Notes: generated from the letters alone by a model not told the origin. A DNA stretch of 64,000 nucleotides from Mesomycoplasma ovipneumoniae (GCF_038095975.1 NZ_CP146003.1:62001-126000); one strand, 5' to 3'. Positions 43,991 through 58,333 are shown, counted from the stretch's first letter. Translations and numbers: made by a program.

Positions 43991-44811
43991 AAATTGGATC
44001 ACATGTACCTTTTAAAAAACCAGATTACCTTTTTGGTGCAATCGATATTTCTCTAAAAAATAAAGCAAATACAGCAATGATTTTTTTAGGCCCACCTCAG
44101 TCAACAATGAGAACTAAACCTGAAAATTATAAATTTGAACAGTATGTCGCTGAATTTTCTAAGCAAATTCCGCCTGCTGATATAGTCGTTCATGCTCCTT
44201 ATATTTTAAATTTAGCTAATCCATTAAAAGCTAATTTTTCTATTGATTTTTTGGTAAAAGAGATTGAAAAAATGAACTTTATAGGGGCAAAATTCCTGGT
44301 TTTACACCCTGGTTTTTTCACAACTTATACAAGATTAGAAGCAAAAAATCAGCTTGTAAAGTCACTTAAAGTTATACTTGAAAAAACAAAAAATGTCGAG
44401 ATTTTACTTGAGACTATGACCGGAAAAGGAACTGAAATGTGTTCAAGTTTTGAAGAAATAGTCGAGATAATTCAAGACCTAAATTCAGAAAGAATTGGGG
44501 TTTGCCTTGATACTTGTCATGTCTGAGATGCTGGTTATAATCTTAAAAATTATGCTGAATTTCAACAAGAATTAATAAAAACTAAAATAATAAATCACAT
44601 AAAAGTTATTCATCTAAATGATTCAGCAAATCCGCTTGGTTCAAAAAAAGATCGTCATGCTAATATTGACAAAGGCTTTATTGGTCTTGAAACTCTTCAA
44701 AAAATTGTTCATGACCCACTTTTTGATAATATTCCAATAATTTTAGAAACACCTTATGTTGATAATAAGCCAATTTATGATCAAGAAATCGCCCTTTTAT
44801 TGAAAAAATAG
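43984..44811 (+). CDS. nfo: Endonuclease IV
   Basis: A 275-residue AP endonuclease of base-excision repair. Family motifs: [61 protein letters not shown] and [19 protein letters not shown]. The zinc ligands are therefore all present. One TGA is Trp. Confidence 0.95.
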
Positions 44812-44834
44812 AACTAATTTTGGAGAGTTTTTCT

Positions 44835-46079
44835 ATGTCTGACAAAAATAAAATTGATTTTCTTGATGAGCTAAAACAGAGAGGAATTTTAAAAGATATC
44901 ACTAATCCTGATAGATTTTTAAATCTTTCTTCTGAAAACGGAATTTATATCGGCTTTGATCCAACAGCGCCTTCACTTCATTTAGGCAATTACATTTCAA
45001 TAAATCTTTTACAACGTCTTCAAAATTTTGGGATTAAAGTTCTTGCCGTTGTCGGTGGTGCCACTGGAATGATTGGCGATCCGTCTTTTAGACCTAATGA
45101 GCGAAAGTTGCTTGATTTTGAAAGTGTCAAAAATAACACTGAAAAAATAAAAAACCAGTTAAAATTGTTTAATTTGCCTGTTTTTGATAATTTTGAAATT
45201 TACAAAGATATGAATATTTTAACCTTTTTGCGCGATATTGGGAAAAATATTAATATTGCTTATTTGTTGGCGAAAGATTCTGTTTCTTCGCGCATTGAGT
45301 CTGGACTCTCATTTACAGAATTTTCTTATCAATTAATTCAAGGGTGAGATTTTAAATTTTTAGCCCAAAATCACGACATAATTGCCCAATCAGGGGGGTC
45401 TGATCAATGAGGCAACATGGTGACTGGCCTTGATTTTATTAAAAAATCAAACCTAAAAAATAAGGACAAGACCTTTGTTTTTACGACAAATTTACTTACT
45501 GACGAAAACAATGAAAAATTTGGCAAAAGTCTTGGAAAACCGATTTGGCTTGACAAAAATATGTATTCACCTTTTAATTTATATCAATTTTTGTTGAATC
45601 AAAGTGATTCGCAGGCCGAAAAAATTATGCTCTGACTGTCATTTTTAGATCTAGATTCAATCAGGCAGTTAATTTCTTTGCACAATCAAAATAAAAAAGA
45701 CCGAATTTTGCAAAAAGAATTGGCAAAAGAGGTTGTTTTTAACATTCATGGCCAAAAAGGGCTTGAAATTGCAGAAAAAATAACCCAAATTCTATTTAAT
45801 AAAATAAATTATTTTGAAATAACTTTTAATGATAAGTTAGAACTAAAAAAAATTTTGCCCTATTTTAGTGCAAAATTTTTTGACCAAAACAGTCTAATTG
45901 AATTAGGTATTTTTAGTTCAAAACGTGAATTAAATGAATTTATTTCACATAAAGCTCTCGAAATTAACGGCATAAAAATTGAATCTTCTTCTGAAATTAA
46001 TACTAGTTTAGCTGATCAAAATAACCTCTTTTTAATTAAAAAAGGCAAGAAACAATTCTTTATTTTCGAGCTAATTTAA
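44835..46079 (+). CDS. tyrS: Tyrosyl-tRNA synthetase
   Basis: A 414-residue class I synthetase. The HIGH-type motif is TAPSLHLGNY and the KMSKS-type motif is KFGKSLGKPIWLD. GGSDQWGNMVTG is the tyrosine-binding region. A C-terminal S4-like RNA-binding domain starts near FFDQNSLIEL. Start ATG 44835 follows GGAGAG. TGA is Trp three times. Confidence 0.95.
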
Positions 46080-46139
46080 ATAAAACCACAAAAAATATTT
46101 TATAATATTATAATAAAACTTGATTTACATAAGGGAAAT

Positions 46140-49100
46140 ATGGAAGTTGACAGTGTTCGTGAAGATCTAAAAAAATGACAAAATAAATTGCTTGATGTTT
46201 CCAAAAGAAATCGATTAATCAATTTTAATTTAAACATCCCAACAAAAACAAGGTCCATAAAACTCGGAATTTTATTGCCTAATTTTAATGATTTTCTTGA
46301 TAATGTTGTCGAGGCTAAGGCAAAAATATTTTTTCGTTATCCCGAAAAAAAGGCTAAAAAGCAATCAGCTTCAAAATCAAAGCCTAAAAATTTTACACCT
46401 CTAAGTCTAGAAGAAATTCAAGATCAATTAATAAACACTAAAAACATCTCGAATTTGATAATATCAGACTTTCCCGTTGAGCAAGAGAATTTAATTATTA
46501 AAAATTTGTACTCAAAGTTCAAAAATTTTAAAGAAGAAAAAGCGATAAACATTCTTTATCTTGGTATTGGATTTTTGAAATGATTTGAAAAGGATGATGA
46601 AAAAACCCCTTATTATAGTCCTATTTTTTTATTTCCTGCGCAACTTAGCCGAATGTTAGAACAAGGAAAAGAAAAATATTGACTTGAATTTCTTGATAAT
46701 TCATCATTAACCATAAATTTAACTCTTCTTAAAAAATTGCAAATTTTAAACTTGGATAGCCAATTATCTAAATTTAAAATCGATACAACACTCTCAATTA
46801 GGGAAAATTTTCTAAATTTTGAAAAATTATTTCACAAAAATAACACTAATTCAAATTGAGAAATAATTCGCTCAATTCAATTGAGTCTTTTTGATTATAG
46901 TAAAATTGAAATTTACACTGACTTAGTTGAAAATGAAGAAAAAATAATTAATAATCCTTTTTATAATGAAATAATTGGAAATTCTACCCCAAAACCAAAT
47001 AATTCTGTTGCCCCTATCGGTGAAAATAATCAAGATACTGTCGTCAGTTCTAGTTCTAATAATGATCTTGCTCCATCAGATTATTTTCACATTTTGCCAG
47101 CCGATTCATCTCAGGAAAAAGCAATTCAGGCCGCAATTCGTGGTGAAAATTTCATTCTCGATGGTCCTCCTGGAACCGGAAAGTCCCAAACAATCACTAA
47201 TATAATTAATGAATTTTTAGCCAGAAATAAAACAGTTTTATTTGTTTCAGAAAAACTAGCCGCACTTAATGTTGTTTATTCAAACCTTAAAAAAATTGGA
47301 CTATCTGATTCGGTTATAGCAATTCACAACGAAAATATTAATAAAAAAGATGTAGTTGACAATCTTTTAAGCACGCTCGAAAAAGGGGCTAATTCAATAT
47401 TACTGAATGCTTCAGAGTCTGCTTTAATTGAAAATAATTATATTGAACTACGCCAAAAACTGAATAATTACGGTGAAAAACTTACTCAAATTCGTCCTCC
47501 GTTACAAAAAAGTGTTTATGATTTAATTGCTGAATATCAAAATTTGATTGATATTCCAAATTTTGAATTTTCAATTTCAGAAGAAAAGCTAAAAAAAATT
47601 GACTATTTTGCCCTTCAAAAAATTGAATGAGGGCTTAGTGATCTATTTCAGAAAATAAAAACTATCAACTTTAATTTAAAAAAACACCCTTGATATGGTT
47701 TTAGTCAAAAAACTATTGACGAATTCAAAAAAGACAAATTTAAAACATGAATTTTAAGCTTGACAAATTTAAGTCATACTATTTTCAATAACATCAAAGA
47801 GTTTAATTTTTTCTTGATGCATCCAGATCAACATTTAAATAACATTCTTTACTTGTTTGATTTTTTAAAAATTTTAAATAACTTAGAAAAAATTGATTTA
47901 GCTGAGCTCGAAAAGTTGCAAAACTTGTCCCAAGAAATTCAAAAATATTCACAAATTTTGCAAATCCAGTCAGAAATTTCAGACTTAGAAAAAAAACTTT
48001 ACGTTCATTTTAAGCAAATTCCTTTAGACGTTCCTATCAAAGAGTGTTGTCAAATTATTGAAGATCATCTCAATAAAAAACTTAAATTTTTAGACTTTAG
48101 ATACAAAAAAATTAAACAAAAATTAACTCCGTATTTTAAGAAAGATTTTTCTGACACAACTTTTCTTGAAAACTCATCAGAAATTATTACCTTAAAAAAC
48201 AAAAAAATCTCGCTTGAAAAATGGCTTTCAACCCTTTTGTTCAAACCTGGTGAAACAAATCCTAGCCAAATCCAGTCAAATTTTTATCAATTAAAGTTTT
48301 ATAAAAAGTTAAAAATCTTGAATGATACAACAAAAATAAAAGTTCAAGACAAGCAATTTGTTGATTTTTTCCTTGATTCAAAATATACAAGAGAGCTTTT
48401 GAATAAAAAATTATTTGAACCTGCCAGTCAATTTGTTGATATTTGGCGAAAATTTTCGCTTGAATTTGATTCAAAAGAGGTTAATTTTAACTTTTTAGAA
48501 AAGAAAAGATTTGAAAACAATCTTCAGACAAAACTATATAAAATCGACAAAATTCATGAAATTGCCCAAATTAACGCTAATATTTCCCTTTTATCTGATT
48601 TTGGAATTGACGATTTTATAAATAAAGCGATTGAGGCAAACTTAGAAATTGATTTTTATAAAACTTTTGCAAAAAAATTTTACAAAATTTTAATAGATCA
48701 AATAATTAGCACTGAATTTCATAATTATGACTGACAAACACTAAGTTCAAATCAAAATAAATTTGAGCTTGCCCAAGAAAAATTAGATTTGCTGTCGGCA
48801 AAAAGAGTTGACGCCATTCTTCTTGAAAAAATTCCCCAAATCGATTCAGTTTCAGAATATACACCAGAAATTAGAATTTTAAGACAAGAAGCTAATAAAT
48901 CTCGACGTTTAATGCCGTTTCACGAACTTTTTGTCAGAATTCCGAATTTATTAAGAAAATTAAAGCCTTGTTTGATGATGTCGCCGCTCTCAGTAAGTTC
49001 CTACATTAAAAATAGTGATATGGAATTTGATCTTGTTATTTTTGATGAGGCTTCACAAGTAAAACCTGAAAGCGCAATTGGAGCAATTGTGCGCGCAAAA

Positions 49101-50891
49101 CAATATATAATTGCTGGTGACAAAGAACAAATGCCCCCAACAAATTTTTTTGACACAATTCCTGAAAGCGAGGATGAAGAATCTGATTTTACGGACTTTA
49201 ATGTTTCAGATTATCTCTCAATTCTTGATGTCAGTCAAACATTTTTAAAATCTTACAGACTAACATGACATTATCGCTCAAAGTTTGAAGAATTGATTCA
49301 ACCTTCTAACATTGAAATTTATAATAATGATTTAGTCACTTTTCCAACAAGTCAAAAACCTCATGATTTACAAGGTATTAAGCTTGTAAAAGTTGAAAAT
49401 GCGCTTTATAAAGAGCGAAGAAATGAAAAAGAAGCAGATACTGTTATTGAAATACTAGACCAAATTCTTACAAAATATCAAAACAAATTTTCGATAGGAA
49501 TTGTTACAACTAATTCGGTACAGCGAAACCTCATTCAATCAAAATTAGAAAAATTTAAAGCAAATAAGCCTTATTTTGCCCAATTTTTTACCGATGAATC
49601 ATCTACCGAAATTTTTGTCAAAAATATTGAATCAGTTCAAGGTGACGAGCGCGATATAATCATTTTTTCATTAAATTTTGGTCCTAATGAGCAAAACAAA
49701 GTTTCACTTCATTTTGGAGCCATTAACCAAAAAAATGGTTATAGACGTCTAAATGTTGCCTTTACTCGTGCAAAATATTCAACAATAATGGTTACATCAC
49801 TTGATCCTGAGCAAATTGATTTAGAAAAAGTCCGCACACGTGGTGCAAGTTTTCTTAAAAAATATCTAGAAATTGCCAAACATAATTTGTTTGTAGAAAA
49901 CAAACCTGAGAATACCTCAGATTCACAAGTAAGTTTTGAAGACTCTGTCTACAAAGAACTAACAAATATGGGTCTAAAAGTTGTAAAAAACGTCGGATAT
50001 TCAGATTACAAAATCGATTTAGCAGTTTTAAATCCACAAAATGAAAACAGTTATTTACTTGGAATTCAATGTGATGGGTCTGGTTATTTAAAACATAAAA
50101 ACGCCCGTGATCGTGAAATTTTATGAAAAAATGTCCTAATGTCTCGAGGTTGAAATATCCTTAGAATTTGATCGCTAGATTGATTCCAAAATAGAGGCAG
50201 TCAACTTAAAAAAATAAAAGAAATAATAAAAAAACTTAAATCTCAAGAAGAAAAACCGCTGGGTGTTGAAGAAAATCCTTCTGATTTACCGCCAAAAACA
50301 GCTGAACAACTTAGCGCCCCATTAGCTATTGTTAAAAAAAGACAACCAATTGATTTTAGATCCTTTTTTGAAAAAAGATTTTTATTTACGGATGAAAATT
50401 TGACTGACTTATGAAATCAAACTAAGACTGAATATTCTTTTTTTGAGGAAATTTTTAAAAGAGTTAAAATTCTCAGTAAGCTAGAACACCAAAAAATTGT
50501 CCTTTGATTAAGCGGAAATTCAAAAATTACCAACTCTATAAAAGCAAAAAGTGTGAAAATTGCACATAATTTTATAGAAAACAACGTTATTTTTGAAAGT
50601 CCGTCGCATTATTTTTTAAAAAATGTAACAAAATATAATTTTTTCCTTGAACCAAAAAGACCAATAAGGGAAATACATTATTTTGAAATTAAGGATTTGA
50701 TTATAACAATAATTCAAAAAACTAAATCAATTTCAAAAGAGGATATATATTCATTAATTCTCGAAGTAACCGATTTTTCTTTTCTAAAGAAAAAGACTCG
50801 GGACTATTTAGATCAATGTTTTCAAAAATTACTTGATGATAAAATAATTTTTGAAAACAAAGGAGAAACTTTTTCCTTAGTAAATCCTTAA
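46140..50891 (+). CDS. DUF4011-type superfamily 1 helicase with C-terminal nuclease domain
   Basis: A single 1583-residue protein once about nine TGA codons are read as Trp. Residues 1-40 match DUF4011 (WQNKLLDVSKRNRLINF). Walker A is DGPPGTGKSQT (about 340), Walker B is VIFDEASQ (about 968), then GDKEQMPPTNFF, motif V SVQGDERDIIIF (about 1165) and motif VI NVAFTRAK. Residues 1265-1355 resemble the Vsr/DUF559-type endonuclease (KIDLAVLNP, LGIQCDGSGYLKHKNARDRE, RGWNILRIWSLDWF). A DUF3320-like tail follows. Large proteins of this layout are known from phage-defence gene neighbourhoods and mobile elements, but here it sits alone after tyrS behind its own TATAAT promoter. Confidence 0.85.
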
Positions 50892-50961
50892 TTTTTCCCT
50901 TTTTTCAAAAAATCATTAAAATTGCATTATTAAGTGAAAAACATACGTTTTTAGCGCTCAT

Positions 50962-50971
50962 GTGGTATAAT
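50962..50971 (+). promoter_or_regulatory. Extended -10 promoter of the GDSL-like gene
   Basis: TGTGGTATAAT with the TATAAT at 50966-50971 and the TG of an extended -10 just upstream. A GAGG site precedes ATG 51000. Confidence 0.6.
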
Positions 50972-50999
50972 TTATCTTTAAATATTGAGGTTTGGTCTA

Positions 51000-53855
51000 A
51001 TGAAAAAAGCTTTAAAAATTCTCTTTCAAACATCCACACCATTTCTCTTATACGCTGGAATTATTTCAAGCGCAGTTGTTTTTAGTGCAAAAAACACTCA
51101 TTTATCGCCAAATTTGTTGAAAAAATCAGAAACTGGGTTGTTAAAAGAATTAAAATATTTAGCTCTAGGTGATTCGCTTAGCTCAGGTTTTGACTGAGAA
51201 AGCAATCTTGATGGGCGTGGAAAAATGACTGACGGTTCTATTAGCGGGATCTCTTTTCCTGCTTTTTTTGCCAATTTTGCCCAAAGTATTCAACCTAATT
51301 CTGTAAAATCTTTTAAAAATTTAGCGCTAAATAATTCCTCAATTCTAGATTGAATTTATCTTCTAGATCCAAAAAATAATATTATAAGTGATGAAAATCT
51401 TGTTAATTTAAGGGCTCAAACTTACAATTCTTCAAATTTTGCCGACACAATTCGCTCTGTATTTGAAAATTTTAGTGGCGATTTTTCAAACTTAAGAAGC
51501 GAAATCCGAAACGCTAATTTAATTACAATTTCAATTGGTTTTAAGGACTTTCTTAATACATTTAATAGCACTTTTTTTGACAATGTTCTTTCAGGTAATA
51601 CATCCCAAAATTCATACGAGACAATAACAACAAATATTAATTACGCATTTACAAAAATTAAACATAACTTGAAAAGGTTAATAACTTTAATTAAAAATAT
51701 TAATCCTGACACTTACATAAATTTAATTGGATATTATAATGAACATGCAAAAATTGATAAATTTTTAAATGATTTGCTTAAAAATTATTTGCTAGAATTT
51801 GAACCTAATTTACTTTCAGTAAGTCGTCTAAATGATGAAATAAAAGAAGTCTCACAACAAATGGACGTTAATTTCATAAATCCATTTTTCGAAAAATCTT
51901 GAGACGGAAAATCAGACCCGTTTTTTGATACAGATTTAGATTTCAGACCTCAAATAAAAGCTAACAAACAAATTGCCCAAAATTTAATTATTTCATTAGC
52001 TTTATCCCCAAAAAGTCTTAATAAATCTATAAAACGCGATGAAAACGATGAAATTTTACTAACTAATTTTTCAGCTAATAATTTTGACTCTCAGCAACTA
52101 GATTTCGGCTCTAACAGGGAAATTTTAGAAAAAATCACTGTCAATGGTTCGCTTCAAAATTTTATTAATGAAAATTCTAGTTTCGAAGAAAAAAGCATTA
52201 AAGATCTGCATACAATTTCATTTCAGCAGCCAGAATCAGCAAATTATGCCAGTGCTTTGACTCAATTTGTCGGCTTTTTTGATTCAGAACAGAGCGATAT
52301 TGTCAACGTATTTAAAGATTTAATTAACACTTTTTCCAATAGATCTCAACCAAATTTTGAAGCATTCAATAACGTTGTTGAAGTAATTTTAAAAAGTGAG
52401 TTTTTCACAAATTTAACACAGTATGCTCAAGAATTTATTGCAAATTCTGCTATCCAAAATGTTGAACAAAATGAATCTGACGAGAATTTAGACCAAGAAA
52501 GTTCTGACTTATCCGCTTCAGACCAAACAAAAACATCCCCTGATTTATTGAGTTTTTTGAAAAAAAAATCACTTTCTCAGGAAAATATTCTTGGACTTTT
52601 AAAGGAAATTTTGTCTAGCGAATATGTTCAGAGCCACCACACTAAAACAGTTAATTTATTTTATAATTTACTATTTAACCAACCGGAAATTTCTAAATTA
52701 TTAGTTAGCTTAATTTCAACTCAAGAAAATATTCAGCAAATAATAAAAGAAGTATTTCAATTCAATTCAGTTCAAAAATTTGTCACCTTTATTTTTACAG
52801 AACTAATAAAAAATAATCAAAATTATACATCAGCTAAATCTTTTAGTCAAGTTCTGTATTTATTTTTACAAAATTCAAATAATTACAATAAATCAGTAAC
52901 TTTTATTAAACATTTTGTAATAGAAGCTCTTAAAAGACCTAATTTTTTGAGTGCAATTTTTGAGACTTTATCAAGTCAATTTGGCTTTAACATTGAAAAA
53001 GAAGACATAAATTCGCTTATAACTTTGATTACAAGTGTTAGCGACATAATAGTTAATACTAAAACTTTCAAAAATTTAATTGACTTGTTAGCTAACGAAG
53101 TTATTTTTGGAATAAAAAGTGGTGTAAGCAATAATCAGTCCGACTTTTCTTTCTTTTCGAATATTATTTCTAATTTAACCAATAAAGTTAGTGATTTTAT
53201 CAAAGATAAGGCAAATATTTATAATCTTTTCCAAGATATTATCTCTTTTTCACCTTCTGCTAAACAACTAGATTCTGTTAAGTCTTTGCTTGGTAAATTT
53301 TTACCATTTATTTCAAAAATTAATTTAAGTTTTATTCTTGACAAAAATTCTGAGAATTATCAGTCTTTAAATTTAATTTTTGAGTCTTTTTCAGATTTTC
53401 TGGCTCAAGACAACTTTAAAGAATTAAATGATTTGATTAGCGCAATTATGGACGATGTTTTTTTGATTAATAATTATAAATATCAAAATAGTCCCGATTT
53501 ATACAGCATAATTTTTAATTTATTGTCTAATAATTCCCAAAAATTAAAACCAATTTTGTATAAGTTTATTGACAAAAACCTTAACAACACCAAGGTTCTA
53601 GATGTGCTTAAGTCTTTTTTTGCTAAAATTTTACCACAGGAATTTCTTGATAAATTAGACCAAACTAACCAGTCAGATTATTTTAAAAAGCTAATTGACT
53701 ATGTTTTTGAGGTTATTTCTGAATTAACTATTGAATATAATACCAAAATTGAGCTAACCAAAAATAACGGTTTCATCGAAAAAAGAGATAAAAAATCAGA
53801 AAATACTTTAGATTTTAATCACATATTAGACAAACTTAAAAATAAAAAATCATAA
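51000..53855 (+). CDS. Large GDSL/SGNH-hydrolase-like exported protein
   Basis: A 951-residue protein. Residues 1-30 form a hydrophobic signal or anchor without a lipobox Cys. A GDSL block (YLALGDSLSSGFD, nucleophile Ser59) starts an SGNH-type domain of about 310 residues. The block III asparagine is not in its expected place (ITISIGFKDF). The last block reads DTDLDFRPQIKANKQIA where active enzymes have DxxHP, so the catalytic His appears lost. The remaining 600 residues are helix-rich repeats of hydrophobic and Asn/Ser/Lys segments with no known domain. Probably a surface protein. It may bind or scaffold rather than catalyse, which is inference. Confidence 0.75.
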
Positions 53856-53857
53856 AA

Positions 53858-54288
53858 AAATACAACTACTATTTAAACTCAATGTAAATAGAAAACTCAT
53901 TTTATTTACATTGAGCCTAAAAAAATATATGAAGTTTTGAAAGAACAATAACTAAAAGCCATAAATTTGTAGATTTCTAAACGGTTAAATTTATGGCATT
54001 CCATCATATTTAAAAACATGATGGAAAATTCGTGTTTGCTGATTTTTTTAAACAAAAAACATATCTAATTCCCGCTTAATTCAATATCAAAATTTATTAA
54101 TTATTCTTAAGTGTTAATTATTATAACATAATTTTATTTTAGACCAAGCATTTTTTTTTGCAAAATGTTAATTTTAAAACAATAAAACTTAAGATTTTAG
54201 CGTCAAAAAACCGGATTTACCGGTATTTTTTCATATTTAGATTCACTAAAAAGTGAGTTTTTGCCATCAAACTGTCAAACTCAGGACA
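53858..54288 (-). repeat. Dispersed element, copy C (inverted)
   Basis: The third copy, read on the minus strand: hairpin and terminator (ACCGG/CCGGT, 54210-54224), a short poly(A) of 9 (54151-54159), TATAAT (54120-54125), a 4-codon ORF (MFFV, 54048-54062) and the stem-loops. It lies between the GDSL-like gene and uvrC, which converge here. A 13-bp match with one mismatch (53844-53856 and 54300-54312) could be flanking direct repeats, but in such AT-rich DNA this is weak. Confidence 0.7.
53866..54112 (-). ncRNA. Candidate structured RNA, copy C
   Basis: All three stems are perfect in this copy: CCATCAT/ATGATGG (54001-54007 with 54018-54024), GCCATAAATTT with its exact complement (53958-53968 with 53987-53997), and CTCAATGTAA with its complement (53878-53887 with 53906-53915). 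In stem 1 a C-G pair replaces the U-G of copy B, and in stem 2 an A-U pair replaces the U-G of copies A and B. A T-run follows the last stem on the minus strand. Confidence 0.55.
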
Positions 54289-54349
54289 AACCTAAAAGCA
54301 AAAAACCATAAATTTAAATTTTTTTAATTTTTAAAAATTTTAAATTATT

Positions 54350-55930
54350 TTATTCATGCAAGAGACTTTTTAGTGTATTTCTTTTCATTTTTGATTTTAC
54401 AAACATATCAACTTTTTCTTGTACATTTTGAAAAAAATTAAATACTTTTTGGTCAAGTTTTACAATTTTTCCTTTTTGGTCAATTACATGGCTAGTTTTG
54501 TGCTTTTTATTTTTAACAAGTCCAAAAATAGGTGCCTGAATTCCGATGTTTTCTAAAACACTTGTAATCACATTGACTTGATTACTTGCGCCATCAACCA
54601 AAATTAGATCGGGTTTAAGGGAGTTTTCAATTCTAAAGTACTTTTCAAAGCCTTGTTTCATATAGTTCGTGTCGCCCTTTTTAGACCCAGAAAAATTAAA
54701 AAAACGACTATAACTAGGCTCATATGATCCATCGATGTAGAAAATAATTCCGGTTGTTGGGAAATTTTTTTCTGTTTTTTGGGCAGTTTTTTCAACACTT
54801 TGGACAAATGTTAAAAAAGAATTGTCTATTGCCATTATTTTGTTGGCACTTTTTATTTTGAGGTTTTGCTTAATTAATTCCAAAATTTCAAAATTTTGGA
54901 CTTTATTTTGATTTTTAGCATTGCCAGCGATAAAATCAAAGTGATTTTCCTTTAAATTGTCCAAAATTTGCTTATATTGTTTGCTTTTTGCAATTTTTAG
55001 CTTAATTTTGCTGTCAAAAAAATCAAAATATTTATCAAAGCTAAAATCAACTATTAATTTATCAGGAGAAATATGATTTTTATAGTACGAATTTAAAAAA
55101 TTAACTAAAGTTTCGTAAGTATTTAGAACAATTTCGACATGAAAATGTTTGTTTGACAGAAAAATACCATTTCGGTAAAAGGCAAAACTGACAACCAAAG
55201 AGTTAGAATCAAGACTAGAAAAGCAAAGAAAATCGAGATTTTCTGCGTTATTTAGGTCAATATTTTGCTCTTGACTTCTTGCATTTTTCAGTCCGCTAAT
55301 AACATTAAAATATTCTTGTGCCAGTTCAAAGTGAAAATTTTGTTTAGCAGCTTCAAATTTTTCCTCAAGAAGTGCGATTTCGTTCCTTTTTTGCAGCAAA
55401 TTTTTGCAAATAAGGAACTTTTGTCGATAAAATTCTACATCTTGATTAGAGGATTTTTCACCTTTTTCATATAAAGTTTCGCTTTCAAGAAATTTTTTTA
55501 AGGCAAAAGCGTATTTTTTACTTGGAAAAGGTCCATAATAAAAGACATTTGGATCATTTTTTCTTCTAGGAACCTTATAAACAAGGGTAATTTTTAATTG
55601 CTTAATTAATTCTAATTTTATATAAGGATATCCTGAGTCATCTTTTAGTTTGATATTATAAATTGGCTGATATTTGCTAATATATTCTTTTTCAAGGATT
55701 AGCGCTTCTTTTTCGTTGGCAACAATGTCATATTCAATTTTCCTAATTTTTTGTATTAACAAAAAAGTTTTATAAGAATTTGTTGACCCTTTTGCATATT
55801 GATTGACTCTTGAGTGCAAATTTTTTGCTTTTCCAACATATAAAAGTGAACTATTTTCATCATAAAAACGGTAAACACCTGTTTTTTTAGGCAGATTTGT
55901 ACTCTTAATTAGTTGGTCAAAATTTTCCAT
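54350..55930 (-). CDS. uvrC: Excinuclease ABC subunit C
   Basis: A 526-residue nucleotide-excision nuclease. The GIY-YIG domain starts GVYRFYDENSSLLYVGKAKNLHSRV, with a UVR segment (ALLEEKFEAAKQNFHFELA) near residue 190-210. The RNase H-like C-terminal half has MAIDNSF and LILVDGASNQVN. It ends soon after the nuclease domain without the usual double helix-hairpin-helix, so it is about 70-80 residues shorter than typical UvrC. No Trp or TGA at all. Confidence 0.92.
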   Translation of the reverse strand: MENFDQLIKSTNLPKKTGVYRFYDENSSLLYVGKAKNLHSRVNQYAKGSTNSYKTFLLIQKIRKIEYDIVANEKEALILEKEYISKYQPIYNIKLKDDSGYPYIKLELIKQLKITLVYKVPRRKNDPNVFYYGPFPSKKYAFALKKFLESETLYEKGEKSSNQDVEFYRQKFLICKNLLQKRNEIALLEEKFEAAKQNFHFELAQEYFNVISGLKNARSQEQNIDLNNAENLDFLCFSSLDSNSLVVSFAFYRNGIFLSNKHFHVEIVLNTYETLVNFLNSYYKNHISPDKLIVDFSFDKYFDFFDSKIKLKIAKSKQYKQILDNLKENHFDFIAGNAKNQNKVQNFEILELIKQNLKIKSANKIMAIDNSFLTFVQSVEKTAQKTEKNFPTTGIIFYIDGSYEPSYSRFFNFSGSKKGDTNYMKQGFEKYFRIENSLKPDLILVDGASNQVNVITSVLENIGIQAPIFGLVKNKKHKTSHVIDQKGKIVKLDQKVFNFFQNVQEKVDMFVKSKMKRNTLKSLLHE

Positions 55931-56039
55931 AAGCGTCCTTTAATAATAAAATTATAATTAATTTTTGAAATACTGTTATGATTTAGTAAAAATTTGATAT
56001 AATTATTATTTAAACTATTGGATTACTTGGAGGAAGAAT

Positions 56040-56351
56040 ATGGATTTTGAATCCTATAAAAGAACGGCAGAACCTAAAATAAAACAAATCAAAAAAGTTA
56101 GCAAAATTTTTTTAGCGCTTTTTTTCACCTTTTTACTTGTTTTTATCGGCTTGTTGACTTATTATATACTTCAAGTTAATGGCGATGAAGGATTTCGAAC
56201 CGAATTTGTCGAGGCAACTTGACTTGCAATAGCATTATTGTCAGCTGTAATTGCAATAGTTTTTTTAGTTTCTTTTTTTATCGGAATTTATAAAATAAAA
56301 GCGATGAAAAAAGTTGAAAAAAACATCGAAAGTCAACTAAAAGAACTTTAA
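56040..56351 (+). CDS. Small membrane protein, unknown function
   Basis: A 103-residue protein with two membrane helices (about 22-46 and 62-84) and basic, Lys-rich ends. One TGA is Trp. It has a TATAAT promoter near 55998 and a GGAGGA site before ATG 56040. No family recognised. It lies between divergent uvrC and dnaK. Confidence 0.75.
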
Positions 56352-56414
56352 AATTTTTAATTTAAGTTCAAAAAACCCTTGAATTTATTGCCTTTTTTAT
56401 TTCTTTAAAAAAAA

Positions 56415-56456
56415 TTAGCACTTTTTGCTTGTGAGTGCCAAAAAATATGTTATACT
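56415..56456 (+). promoter_or_regulatory. CIRCE operator and promoter of dnaK
   Basis: TTAGCACTT (56415-56423), nine bases, GAGTGCCAA (56433-56441): the CIRCE inverted repeat bound by HrcA, differing from consensus at one position in each arm. A TATACT -10 box follows at 56451-56456, so HrcA would block the -35 region. dnaK is therefore predicted to be heat-inducible under HrcA. Confidence 0.9.
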
Positions 56457-56501
56457 ATTTGTTGTCATAGAAAAAAAGACAAATATTTTTTATTTTTTTA
56501 A

Positions 56502-58316
<1,815 letters not shown>

Positions 58317-58333
58317 AACCTAAAATTTATAAA

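Noticed and set aside
53844..54312. Target-site duplication around element C
   Set aside because: Only 13 bp with one mismatch in AAAAAA-rich DNA; not distinguishable from chance, so it is mentioned but not claimed.
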